Of a DNA stretch of 39,968 nucleotides, positions 27,533-35,561 are shown one piece after another; position 1 is the first letter of the stretch; every line of letters begins with the position of its first letter. The notes beneath the pieces were generated by a model. The model was not told the origin of the DNA, searched no databases, and saw nothing but the letters and a program-made list of their open reading frames with translations. A program made the position numbers and the translations under genes. The stretch comes from Parcubacteria group bacterium (GTDB taxonomy: Bacteria; Patescibacteriota; Minisyncoccia; Portnoybacterales; UBA2143): the NCBI GenBank assembly GCA_013203625.1, contig JABMPX010000016.1:1-39968 (forward strand), in the 5' to 3' direction.

Positions 27533-30082
27533 CCTCAAGAAAAAGAAAACAATTTTACTTTTCAGCCAAACCTTAATCCCTTAAGGCTTATTCAAAGACG
27601 GTTAAAAATCATTTTGGGCTGGTTGGTTTTGCTTTTTTTGATTTTATTTGGCATCTATGGAATTTTTATTTTATTTGTTTTTCCAGAATCATCAGAAATC
27701 TTTTATTTTTCCCTACTAACTGATATGTTTATTCTTTATCTCTGGCAGAGAAAAGGAGAAAAAATAAAAAAGATTAATCCATTTGAATCAGGCAAAGAAA
27801 TAGAGGTCTCTTTATTTTTAAATAAATCAGCTCAAAAATCATTAGAAAAAGCATGGCTTATTGGCTATCAAAAAGGATATAATTTTTTGCGGCCAATCCA
27901 TCTTTTTGCTTGTTTTTTAAAAGAAAGAAATTTTGGGAAAATATTAAAACGGTTGGATTGTCAGTCGAAATTAGTTGCTGATAAAACCAAGAAAATTTTA
28001 TCCAGTCCGTCTTTTTTTTCAGAATCAGATAAGAAAAGAAATATTTTAGGACCGAAAATAACAGCTGATTTTAAAGAGATTTTTTATAAAGCATATTTGC
28101 TTTGTTTGGAGAATAATAAGGAACAAATTGGCTCTTTGGATATTCTTTGGGCGATTAGCCAACAGAAAAATCTTGTTGGCATGATTTTTGATGAATTCGG
28201 CGTTAGCCCAGAAGAAGTTGAAAGGGTTATTCAATGGGGGCAAATAGAAGAGAGAATCAAACAACAAGAAAAAGCATTTTTTTGGAAACGTCTTTTTAAG
28301 CCAAAAGGCAAATTAAATCGCGCTATGACAGCCGCTTTAACACCGCTTTTAGACAGGGTTAGCCAGGATATGACTTTTTTAGCAAGGCAAGGGGCATTTG
28401 AAATAATAATTAACAGGAATAAAGAAATTGAGAGAATCTTTAATTTCTTCAGCGCTGGACAGCCAGGAGTAATTTTAGTTGGTGAAAGTGAAATAGGCAA
28501 AAAAGCCATTTTAAAGAAAATTGCCCAATTAATGGTGTCTGAGAATGTGCCAGGATTTTTACAGGACAAAAGATTGATTTCTTTAGACTTAAGCAGTTTT
28601 GTTAGTTTGGCTCAATCTCAGCAAAAAGGAGAAGAGTATTTAAAGAAAATTCTTTTTGAAGTTAATAGAGCTGGCAATATTATTTTAGTTATTGAAAATG
28701 TTGATAATTTAGTTGGTTTAAAAAGCCAGGAAAGCGGTTTAGATTTTGCTGAAATTTTAGCTTCTTCTTTAGAAAATAAGGCATTCTATTTTATTAGCAC
28801 TGCTTCTTTAAAAAGTTTTTCTTCTAAAATTGAAGGGCAGATTTTAGGCCGGCTTTTAAACGAAATTAAAGTGGTCTTGCCGCCAATAGATTTAATCTGG
28901 CAAATTTTAATTACTAAGATTTTTATTATTGAACGAGAATTAAAAGTTTTCTTTTCAGCTGATGCTTTGGAACAGGCAGTTAATTTAGCTGACCAATATC
29001 TCTATGGCAAAGCATTGCCAGCCAAGGCAATGGACTTATTGGCTGAAGCAGCTTCTTTAATTAGAAGCCAAAGAGGAGCAAATAGCATGATTAAAGGAAG
29101 CGATATTATTGAACTCGTTTCCAAAAAAACAGAAATTCCCTTAGGCCAAATTCAGGAAACAGAAAAGGAAAAATTGCTTCAAATGGAGAAATTAATTCAT
29201 CAGAGAGTAATTGATCAGGAAGAAGGAATTAAGGCAATTGCGTCTGCTTTAAGAAGAAGCAGGCTTGAACTTCAAAACAAAGAAAAAACCATTTGTAATT
29301 TTCTCTTTGTTGGACCAACTGGAGTAGGGAAAACAGAATCAGCTAAGGCCTTGGCCAGAGTTTATTTTGGCAATGAAAAAAGAATGATTCGTTTGGATAT
29401 GTCTGAATACCAGGAAAAAAGAAGTTTGAGACGGTTAATTGGCATGCATTCTGACCAAGGCATAACCAAAGGTTATTTAACAGAAGCAGTTAAGCGTCAG
29501 CCATATTCGCTTTTACTTTTAGATGAAATAGAAAAAGCTCATCCTGATATTTTAAATTTATTCTTGCAAATAATGGATGATGGTCGTTTAACTGATGTTT
29601 CAGGCGAAGTAATTAATTTCACTAATATTATTTTAATTGCTACTTCTAATGCAGGAACTCAATTTATTCAGGAGGAAATAAAGCGTGAGGTTGAGTATAA
29701 GGAAATTGAGCAAAAATTAAAAGATAAAATTTTATTAGAACATTTTCGACCGGAATTTTTAAACCGTTTCGACAAAATTGTTTTATTTAAGGCATTGTCT
29801 ATGGAAAACATGGTTGAAATTACTAGATTGTTCTTGAAAGTAATTAAAGATAAATTAGAAGAAAAAGGAGTGAAGTTTGAAATAGAATATGACGCAGTTG
29901 AGGAATTAGCCCAATTAGGTTATGATCCTTTATATGGAGCGCGGCCTCTTAAAAGAGTTATCCAGGACAGAATAGAAAACTCTTTAGCCAAATTATTTTT
30001 AGAAGACAAAATTAACCGTCGTGATAAATTAATTTTAAAGAAAGGATTAGTTTTTGAAATTGAAAAAGCCCCAATGATTTAA
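27533..30082 (+). CDS. Membrane-anchored ClpA/B-like AAA+ ATPase
   Basis: AAA2 FVGPTGVGKTESAKALA and LLLLDEIEKAHPDI, NRFDKIVLFKAL; N-terminal hydrophobic helices. Start codon uncertain (27503 in track; ATGCCTCAAGAA at about 27531). Confidence 0.85.
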   Translation, partial: PQEKENNFTFQPNLNPLRLIQRRLKIILGWLVLLFLILFGIYGIFILFVFPESSEIFYFSLLTDMFILYLWQRKGEKIKKINPFESGKEIEVSLFLNKSAQKSLEKAWLIGYQKGYNFLRPIHLFACFLKERNFGKILKRLDCQSKLVADKTKKILSSPSFFSESDKKRNILGPKITADFKEIFYKAYLLCLENNKEQIGSLDILWAISQQKNLVGMIFDEFGVSPEEVERVIQWGQIEERIKQQEKAFFWKRLFKPKGKLNRAMTAALTPLLDRVSQDMTFLARQGAFEIIINRNKEIERIFNFFSAGQPGVILVGESEIGKKAILKKIAQLMVSENVPGFLQDKRLISLDLSSFVSLAQSQQKGEEYLKKILFEVNRAGNIILVIENVDNLVGLKSQESGLDFAEILASSLENKAFYFISTASLKSFSSKIEGQILGRLLNEIKVVLPPIDLIWQILITKIFIIERELKVFFSADALEQAVNLADQYLYGKALPAKAMDLLAEAASLIRSQRGANSMIKGSDIIELVSKKTEIPLGQIQETEKEKLLQMEKLIHQRVIDQEEGIKAIASALRRSRLELQNKEKTICNFLFVGPTGVGKTESAKALARVYFGNEKRMIRLDMSEYQEKRSLRRLIGMHSDQGITKGYLTEAVKRQPYSLLLLDEIEKAHPDILNLFLQIMDDGRLTDVSGEVINFTNIILIATSNAGTQFIQEEIKREVEYKEIEQKLKDKILLEHFRPEFLNRFDKIVLFKALSMENMVEITRLFLKVIKDKLEEKGVKFEIEYDAVEELAQLGYDPLYGARPLKRVIQDRIENSLAKLFLEDKINRRDKLILKKGLVFEIEKAPMI

Positions 30083-30092
30083 GGATAAATAT

Positions 30093-30725
30093 ATGAAAAT
30101 ATCTAAATCAGACATATTTATTGTTTTATGTATTGGCGAAGCAGCTGGTTTGCTTTTATTAGCGGTGCTTAATAATCTTAAATTAAGCTTGCCGCAAGTA
30201 GAGATAATTCCTTTTTGGTTTTTCCCAGTGCTTTTCCCAGTGTTTTGTCTAGTTTGGTATTATTTAGCAGTTTTTTTAAGCAAGAGATGGACTACTTTTA
30301 TTGAAATTGGCCGATTTGTTTTAGTTGGCGGTTTAAATTTTTTAGTTGATTTAGGCATTCTGAATTTGTTAATATTTTTAACAGGCATTGCTTTTGGTGG
30401 ACTTTATTCTGTTTTTAAGGCAATATCTTTTGCCGCGGCTGTGATTAACAGTTATTTTTTAAATAAGTTTTGGACATTTAAAGCTTCTGATGCTTCTGAT
30501 AAATCAGTAAAGAAAATAGGAAAAGAATTTTTTACTTTTATAATCATCAGTTTAATTGGGTTGGGGTTGAATAATCTGATGGCTTCTTTAATAGTTAATT
30601 GGGCAGGCCCTCAATGGGGCATTTCAGAAAATCTTTGGGCTAATATTGGAGCAATAACAGCTTCTTTTATAGCTATGTTTTGGAATTTTATGGGGTATAA
30701 GTTTATTGTTTTTAGGGAAAAATAA
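30093..30725 (+). CDS. GtrA-family membrane protein
   Basis: EIGRFVLVGGLNFLVDLGILNLLIFL...NSYFLNKFWTFK...NFMGYKFIVFR. Confidence 0.85.
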   Translation: MKISKSDIFIVLCIGEAAGLLLLAVLNNLKLSLPQVEIIPFWFFPVLFPVFCLVWYYLAVFLSKRWTTFIEIGRFVLVGGLNFLVDLGILNLLIFLTGIAFGGLYSVFKAISFAAAVINSYFLNKFWTFKASDASDKSVKKIGKEFFTFIIISLIGLGLNNLMASLIVNWAGPQWGISENLWANIGAITASFIAMFWNFMGYKFIVFREK

Positions 30726-30731
30726 TTTTTT

Positions 30732-31835
30732 ATGGAAAACCTTGTTTTATATCGCAAATATCGTCCTCAGAAATTTTCTGAGATAATTGGCCAGAAGCAT
30801 ATTGTTCAAACATTGACCAATGCTTTAGTTATGGGCAAGACAGCCCATGCTTATTTATTCACTGGTCCCAGAGGCACAGGAAAAACAACCATAGCCCGTT
30901 TATTAGCCAAGGCAGTTAATTGCCAAGAACGAAAAAGCAAAGATTTTGAACCATGCGATAAATGTTCAGCTTGCCAGGAAATTAGCCAGGGTAAATCCTT
31001 GGATTTAATTGAAATTGACGCAGCTTCTAATCGCGGGATTGATGAAATAAGGGAATTACGCGATGGCATTAAGTTCAGTCCTAATATTTTAAAGTACAAA
31101 GTATTTATCATTGATGAATGCCATCAATTAACAAAAGAAGCGTTTAATGCGCTGCTTAAAACATTAGAAGAGCCTCCTGCTCATGCTATTTTTATCTTAG
31201 CAACTACTGAAATTCATAAAGTTCCCCAAACCATTATTTCCCGCTGTCAAAAATTTGATTTTCATAAATTAACTTTAGATGAAATCATTGAACGGCTGGG
31301 TTGGATTGCTAAACAGGAAAAGGTGGATATAGAAAAGCCAGCATTGGAATTGATTGCTTTAAATGCAGACGGTTCAATTCGTGATGGGGAAAGCCTACTT
31401 GGTCAGATCATGTCTATGGAAGACAAGAAGATTACTTTAGAAGAAGTTCAAACGATTCTAGGCGTAACTGACATTAAGGCAGTTCAAGATTTAATTAATT
31501 ATTTAGCAGAAAAGAACAATGGAGCAGCTATTTCTCATATTAATCAAATTATTGCTCAAAGCCATGATTTAGTTCAGTTTGCCAAGTCATTAATCAATTA
31601 TTTAAGGAAAATGCTTATCTTAAAAGTTGATCCTGATTTATCTAAATTAGTTGCCATTGAGTTGACTAAAGAGCAATTAGACATCATAATCAGACAAGGC
31701 GATAAATTTTCTCAAGCGGATTTGATTAAAATTATCCGTCTTTTTATTCAAGCTGGCAACGAAGTCAAATTAGCTGATTTTCCACAACTGCCTTTGGAAT
31801 TAGTTGTTGTTGAATGTTGTGAAGAGAATTATTAA
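30732..31835 (+). CDS. dnaX: DNA polymerase III gamma/tau subunit
   Basis: YRKYRPQKFSEIIGQKHIVQTLTNAL, FTGPRGTGKTTIARLLAKAVNC, EIDAASNRGIDEIREL, LLKTLEEPP. Confidence 0.96.
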   Translation: MENLVLYRKYRPQKFSEIIGQKHIVQTLTNALVMGKTAHAYLFTGPRGTGKTTIARLLAKAVNCQERKSKDFEPCDKCSACQEISQGKSLDLIEIDAASNRGIDEIRELRDGIKFSPNILKYKVFIIDECHQLTKEAFNALLKTLEEPPAHAIFILATTEIHKVPQTIISRCQKFDFHKLTLDEIIERLGWIAKQEKVDIEKPALELIALNADGSIRDGESLLGQIMSMEDKKITLEEVQTILGVTDIKAVQDLINYLAEKNNGAAISHINQIIAQSHDLVQFAKSLINYLRKMLILKVDPDLSKLVAIELTKEQLDIIIRQGDKFSQADLIKIIRLFIQAGNEVKLADFPQLPLELVVVECCEENY

Positions 31836-31836
31836 T

Positions 31837-31910
31837 TGCCGGGTCGTCTAATGGTAGGACTGCAGATTTTGAATCTGTCTATCGGGGTTCGAATCCCTGC
31901 CCGGCAGCCA
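31837..31910 (+). tRNA. tRNA-Gln(TTG)
   Basis: TGCCGGG...CCCGGCA-G-CCA; anticodon loop TTTTGAA (TTG); T-loop GGTTCGAATCC. Confidence 0.95.
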
Positions 31911-31929
31911 TAAGACTTTTTTATCGAGG
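31906..31929 (+). repeat. att-like direct repeat, copy 1 (starts in tRNA-Gln 3' end)
   Basis: AGCCATAAGACTTTTTTATCGAGG, exact match to 35475-35498. Confidence 0.9.
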
Positions 31930-31998
31930 GACCGAGGGGTCAAAAAAAATGTTAAAGTGCTTGGTGTCGGTATTGAGATTTAATAAAATAAACAAAAC

Positions 31999-32694
31999 AT
32001 GAAAAAAATAAGATTTTATTTAAACAAAGATTTAGACAAATTTATGGCCGTGCAGTTTCTTAACGAGAAGGCTGCCGGCGTTGATTTTGGCAAGGGGATT
32101 GTTAAATTGCATCCCGATTTGGCGAATATCGTAGAAATGGATGAAAAACAGAAAAAATCGGTCATCAATAAATACTTTGACGAATATTATAAAAAAAATA
32201 GAAAAGACTTGCAGGAAAGACTATTATTATTCAGAAAAGAATGGAGGAAAATAGAAAAAAGCTTTTTTGGTATTTCAGAATCGTTATTTAATGGATTTTC
32301 TTTCCAAAAGGGCATGTACATCGCTTATCTTTCCATTATAGACTGCAATCCAAGGTTTCTTGAGTCAAAAACCTTCCAGGTTTTTTACAGAAAAAACATA
32401 AACGATGCTATCTATACGATCGCTCACGAACTTCTTCATTTTATTTTCTTTGATTTTTTGAACCAGAAGTTATCAAAAGAAAGCAAGATTTTGTCAGAAG
32501 AGAAAATATGGGATTTATCTGAAATCTTTAATGTCATACTTTTAAAGTCAGATGTATTTAAAGGACTTATTAATAAGAAAGTGATCAAACCGTATCCTGA
32601 TCACAAAAAATATTTGGTATCTTTCGAAAAAGCATACAGAGAATCTGTAAATACAAAAGATTTTATTCTGCGAGGTATTGATATCCTAAAGTAA
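31999..32694 (+). CDS. Putative zinc metalloprotease (HELLH motif)
   Basis: 231 aa; DAIYTIAHELLHFIFFDF; convergent with the radical SAM gene. Confidence 0.6.
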   Translation: MKKIRFYLNKDLDKFMAVQFLNEKAAGVDFGKGIVKLHPDLANIVEMDEKQKKSVINKYFDEYYKKNRKDLQERLLLFRKEWRKIEKSFFGISESLFNGFSFQKGMYIAYLSIIDCNPRFLESKTFQVFYRKNINDAIYTIAHELLHFIFFDFLNQKLSKESKILSEEKIWDLSEIFNVILLKSDVFKGLINKKVIKPYPDHKKYLVSFEKAYRESVNTKDFILRGIDILK

Positions 32695-32695
32695 A

Positions 32696-32722
32696 AATAG
32701 GAGAAGCATCGCTTCTCCTATT
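32696..32722 (-). terminator. Shared terminator between the convergent metalloprotease and radical SAM genes
   Basis: Perfect AATAGGAGAAGC-ATC-GCTTCTCCTATT; U tract on the minus transcript. Confidence 0.8.
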
Positions 32723-32737
32723 CAGAGTTGGTTTTGG

Positions 32738-34090
32738 TTATTGATTTTGTTTTTCCCAAAGATCTTTGATGAGAAATTCCACAGTTGTTTTGGCGTGGAC
32801 ACAGAATCTGTCGTCCAGTGACCAAAGCGTTCCGTGCCGTTTGTAAGCACTGTAGAGGCATCCGCCACCGCAATTTCCCAGGGCTATGCAGTTTTTACAT
32901 TCATCCATAGATAAGGGCGAGCGACTTCTCCATTCTTTCCAGAACTGATGTTTTTCCGGCTCGAATGTTTCAAATGGTTCGGAAACAAAGTATTCCTTTG
33001 ATCCGCAGAACGCTTGGCAAGTCCCGATTTTCCCGTCGGGACTGATGACAATTTGCAAGCCACAGCCGCCACAATCACTTAAAACAGGTTCTTTTTCAAC
33101 GAAGCATTTCACCCGGCGCATGATCCGATCTTCGTAAACGCCTTTTTCACGAGCGATTTTGAAGCATTCAATCAATTTTTTGGCAGCTAATCGGGAATAC
33201 TTGCCATAATCATCTTCTGTCATATTCTGACTGTTTTCAATCAGGATGTTGAATCCCATACCCTTGGCTTCGAGTTCATTAATAGTCCAGCGAACAACAT
33301 CTTCCAACTGGAAAATATTGTGCTGGTCTACGGTAATGCAGATTCCAAGTCTTGCTCCAGCAGATTTGGCCAGATTGTAGCCTTTGATAACATCATCGAA
33401 AGACCACTTGCCGGACTGATAAACCCTTTTTTTATCGTGGATCTCTTTCGGTCCGTCAATGGAAATAGCTATTACGGCCTTCGATTCCTTGGCCTGCTCA
33501 ATTATTTCGTCTTCGAGCAGAATTCCGTTGGTATTGATCGTTACTGAAACGTGGGCAGGCAGAATTTGTTTTTCCTTGGCCTTGTCAATATACCGCAAAA
33601 CCGTCAGTAATGTTTGCCTGTTAAGCAGCGGTTCTCCGCCGTATATCACTATCTGTTGGTCTTTACTGTCGCTTTTTGCTATGCATCTTCCGAACATATC
33701 AATAGCTGCTATGGCAGTCTCTTCCTTCATAAAAGAAAATTTGTATCCTTTATCCATGTTTGCCAGGAAATAGCAGTAGCCGCACCTCAGGTTGCAGGCA
33801 TCGGTCAGCAGAAGATAAAGAATGTTTATGGAGGGATATTCAAGAGTGGCTCGATACGAATTGAATAATTCCAAACCATCAGAATTTTTTTCAATTAATA
33901 GACCGATTTGGACAAGAGAATCTAGGACTGATTTCGACTCATTGTCGAAAGCAATAAAGTTATTTCCCGATTTGCAGCTTTCAAAGAGTTGTTTTTCCAC
34001 AAAAGCGATTTCTAGACTCAAGCTGTGATATAGAGCCAGATAGTCATCATTCATTTGTAGAATGTGTAAAAACGGACTTGCTTTTAGCAT
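32738..34090 (-). CDS. Radical SAM/SPASM peptide maturase
   Basis: LTDACNLRCGYCYF (CxxxCxxC); C-terminal DCGGCGLQIVISPDGKIGTCQAFCG...CKNCIALGNCGGGC. Start revised from 34228 to ATG 34088-34090 (MLKASPFLHILQMNDD...), preceded by AGGTGATAAAA. Confidence 0.9.
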   Translation of the reverse strand: MLKASPFLHILQMNDDYLALYHSLSLEIAFVEKQLFESCKSGNNFIAFDNESKSVLDSLVQIGLLIEKNSDGLELFNSYRATLEYPSINILYLLLTDACNLRCGYCYFLANMDKGYKFSFMKEETAIAAIDMFGRCIAKSDSKDQQIVIYGGEPLLNRQTLLTVLRYIDKAKEKQILPAHVSVTINTNGILLEDEIIEQAKESKAVIAISIDGPKEIHDKKRVYQSGKWSFDDVIKGYNLAKSAGARLGICITVDQHNIFQLEDVVRWTINELEAKGMGFNILIENSQNMTEDDYGKYSRLAAKKLIECFKIAREKGVYEDRIMRRVKCFVEKEPVLSDCGGCGLQIVISPDGKIGTCQAFCGSKEYFVSEPFETFEPEKHQFWKEWRSRSPLSMDECKNCIALGNCGGGCLYSAYKRHGTLWSLDDRFCVHAKTTVEFLIKDLWEKQNQ

Positions 34091-34107
34091 TTTTATCACC
34101 TCGCTAT

Positions 34108-34143
34108 AAAAAAACAAGGAGAAGCTCTTTGAACCCCTCCTTG
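34108..34143 (-). terminator. Hairpin with U-tract between peptide precursor and maturase (attenuating terminator)
   Basis: Minus strand CAAGGAG-GGGTTCAAAGAGCTT-CTCCTTG-TTTTTTT. Confidence 0.75.
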
Positions 34144-34154
34144 CAGAAAGTTGG

Positions 34155-34307
34155 TTACTTACACGGGGTACATCGGCATGAGCCACAGGCAGTGCAATCG
34201 CAGGGTCGTGCGTTGACGGAATCTTCAATCGTGATTTTTCCCATCAGTTTTTCCTTCTCGGATTTGGCAGGAATTATCACTACGGGTCTTTTCGTCTTAT
34301 CGTGCAT
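34155..34307 (-). CDS. Cys-rich RiPP precursor peptide candidate (50 aa)
   Basis: Minus-strand translation MHDKTKRPVVIIPAKSEKEKLMGKITIEDSVNARPCDCTACGSCRCTPCK; SD GGAGGTGATAATT-ATG; upstream of a radical SAM/SPASM gene. Below the ORF-track size cutoff. Confidence 0.87.
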   Translation of the reverse strand: MHDKTKRPVVIIPAKSEKEKLMGKITIEDSVNARPCDCTACGSCRCTPCK

Positions 34308-34367
34308 AATTATCACCTCCCTTCCAGTTAAAGTTTATTTTTGTTAAAGGGCCAATACAACAGTTAA

Positions 34368-34395
34368 ATGATAACATTTGGACACAAAAAAGCAA
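34368..34395 (-). promoter_or_regulatory. Possible promoter for the RiPP operon
   Basis: Minus strand TTGCTT-N16-TATCAT. Confidence 0.4.
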
Positions 34396-34626
34396 GCTAA
34401 GTCAACCTAAATTATAATTAATACGTCTGGACAGAGGATGAGACGCGTCATTGTCTTATTTGAGACACCGAAAAGTACGCAAATTGTGTCTTAAAGTGTC
34501 TCATAATTTAAGACCCAGAGGCCTAAAATTTCGCTCCAAATCAAGCCTTGAAAAAGCCCATGGATGCTTGTATAATTGAAGTACTAAACCCGAGTACACA
34601 GCCACATGATTTTTTTATCTAAGGAT

Positions 34627-34668
34627 TGTGGATAAAAAAACATTGACACTTATTATTTTTTTTATAAT
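34627..34668 (+). promoter_or_regulatory. DnaA-box-like TGTGGATAA plus TTGACA/TATAAT promoter
   Basis: TGTGGATAA 34627-34635, 7-nt gap, TTGACA 34643-34648, TATAAT 34663-34668 (or TAATAT 34665-34670). Confidence 0.6.
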
Positions 34669-34732
34669 ATTATAAGAATGTTATTCTAAAGATAAGAAAA
34701 TTAATTTGCTAGATTATTTTTAACACAACAAT

Positions 34733-35389
34733 ATGAAGAATAAAAATATAATCTTGCTGGCTTTGGTCCTGGTCTTGGGTTTGCTAATCGGCGGAGTGTT
34801 TGTAAAATATACAACGCTTCCTTGTGATAGCAACATTTCTAAAAACAATGATGTTCCCAATTCAACAAATTCGACCGCCACTGAAAATAATAACGACGAT
34901 AAACTTGAAGATACAGATATAACATATGCCACTTTTTCTTCCCATAAAGCGGATTTTACTTTTGAATATCCAGATACATGGGTATACGCTGAAAGGGAAT
35001 TTAATGATACGATGGTTTGGGGATTTTATCCAAACTTGGATAATAATTATGACAGCGTTCCGCCTTATCTTGAGGTTCATTCTCCAATCTATGATCCGGG
35101 AGCAGTTTCTTTTTACTCAGGCGGAGGACCAGATTCAGCAAAAGGAAGCCCCTTCAGCTTTACTCTCTCTGTTTTCCCAACAAATGATCCCATGACCTTT
35201 GTTACTTACGAGCGATACGGTGCAGGAGAAAATGGAGGCGGTTATATTTATTGGCAAAAAGGAGAATATTTTGCAAATGCTAGTTTCTTACTTGATTACG
35301 ACAAATACAACCTCATAAGATTTTATTCTGCTCCAGAGAACGGAAGAGAAATTGGGCAACATATAGCTCGAAGCATCAAGATAAAATAG
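34733..35389 (+). CDS. Secreted/lipoprotein-like, PsbP-like protein
   Basis: N-terminal hydrophobic segment, Asn/Thr-rich linker, ADFTFEYPDTWVYAEREF...QHIARSIKIK. Confidence 0.65.
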   Translation: MKNKNIILLALVLVLGLLIGGVFVKYTTLPCDSNISKNNDVPNSTNSTATENNNDDKLEDTDITYATFSSHKADFTFEYPDTWVYAEREFNDTMVWGFYPNLDNNYDSVPPYLEVHSPIYDPGAVSFYSGGGPDSAKGSPFSFTLSVFPTNDPMTFVTYERYGAGENGGGYIYWQKGEYFANASFLLDYDKYNLIRFYSAPENGREIGQHIARSIKIK

Positions 35390-35474
35390 TAGCGACCGAA
35401 TAGAATGGGGTCAGGATCCTTTTATTTTTGTTGATAATTACGTGAAAAGGTTCTAATTTCGTCCCATACAGCCA

Positions 35475-35498
35475 AGCCATAAGACTTTTTTATCGAGG
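35475..35498 (+). repeat. att-like direct repeat, copy 2
   Basis: AGCCATAAGACTTTTTTATCGAGG, identical to 31906-31929. Confidence 0.9.
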
Positions 35499-35561
35499 AG
35501 ACCCATTTCTTCGCTTAAATAAGTCAAAATAAGATGTTGCAGTTAATATTTTAATTAAAAT

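Noticed and set aside
31911-31960. DR1 as a simple tRNA transcription terminator
   Set aside because: A T-run is present, but the identical 24-mer including tRNA-end bases recurs 3.6 kb away, which termination alone does not explain.
32884-34028. Short ORFs overlapping the maturase gene (e.g. 32884-33078, 33320-33547, 33459-33773, 33614-33868, 33822-34028)
   Set aside because: Lie in other frames or antisense within the strongly supported radical SAM gene.
34091-34228. N-terminal extension of the radical SAM ORF (MKIPSTHDPAIALPVAHADVPR...)
   Set aside because: It overlaps the precursor peptide in another frame and lacks an RBS; ATG 34088-34090 has a good SD.
34078-34347. 89-aa plus-strand ORF over the precursor region
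   Set aside because: Antisense to the better-supported precursor and maturase start, no RBS or recognisable motif.
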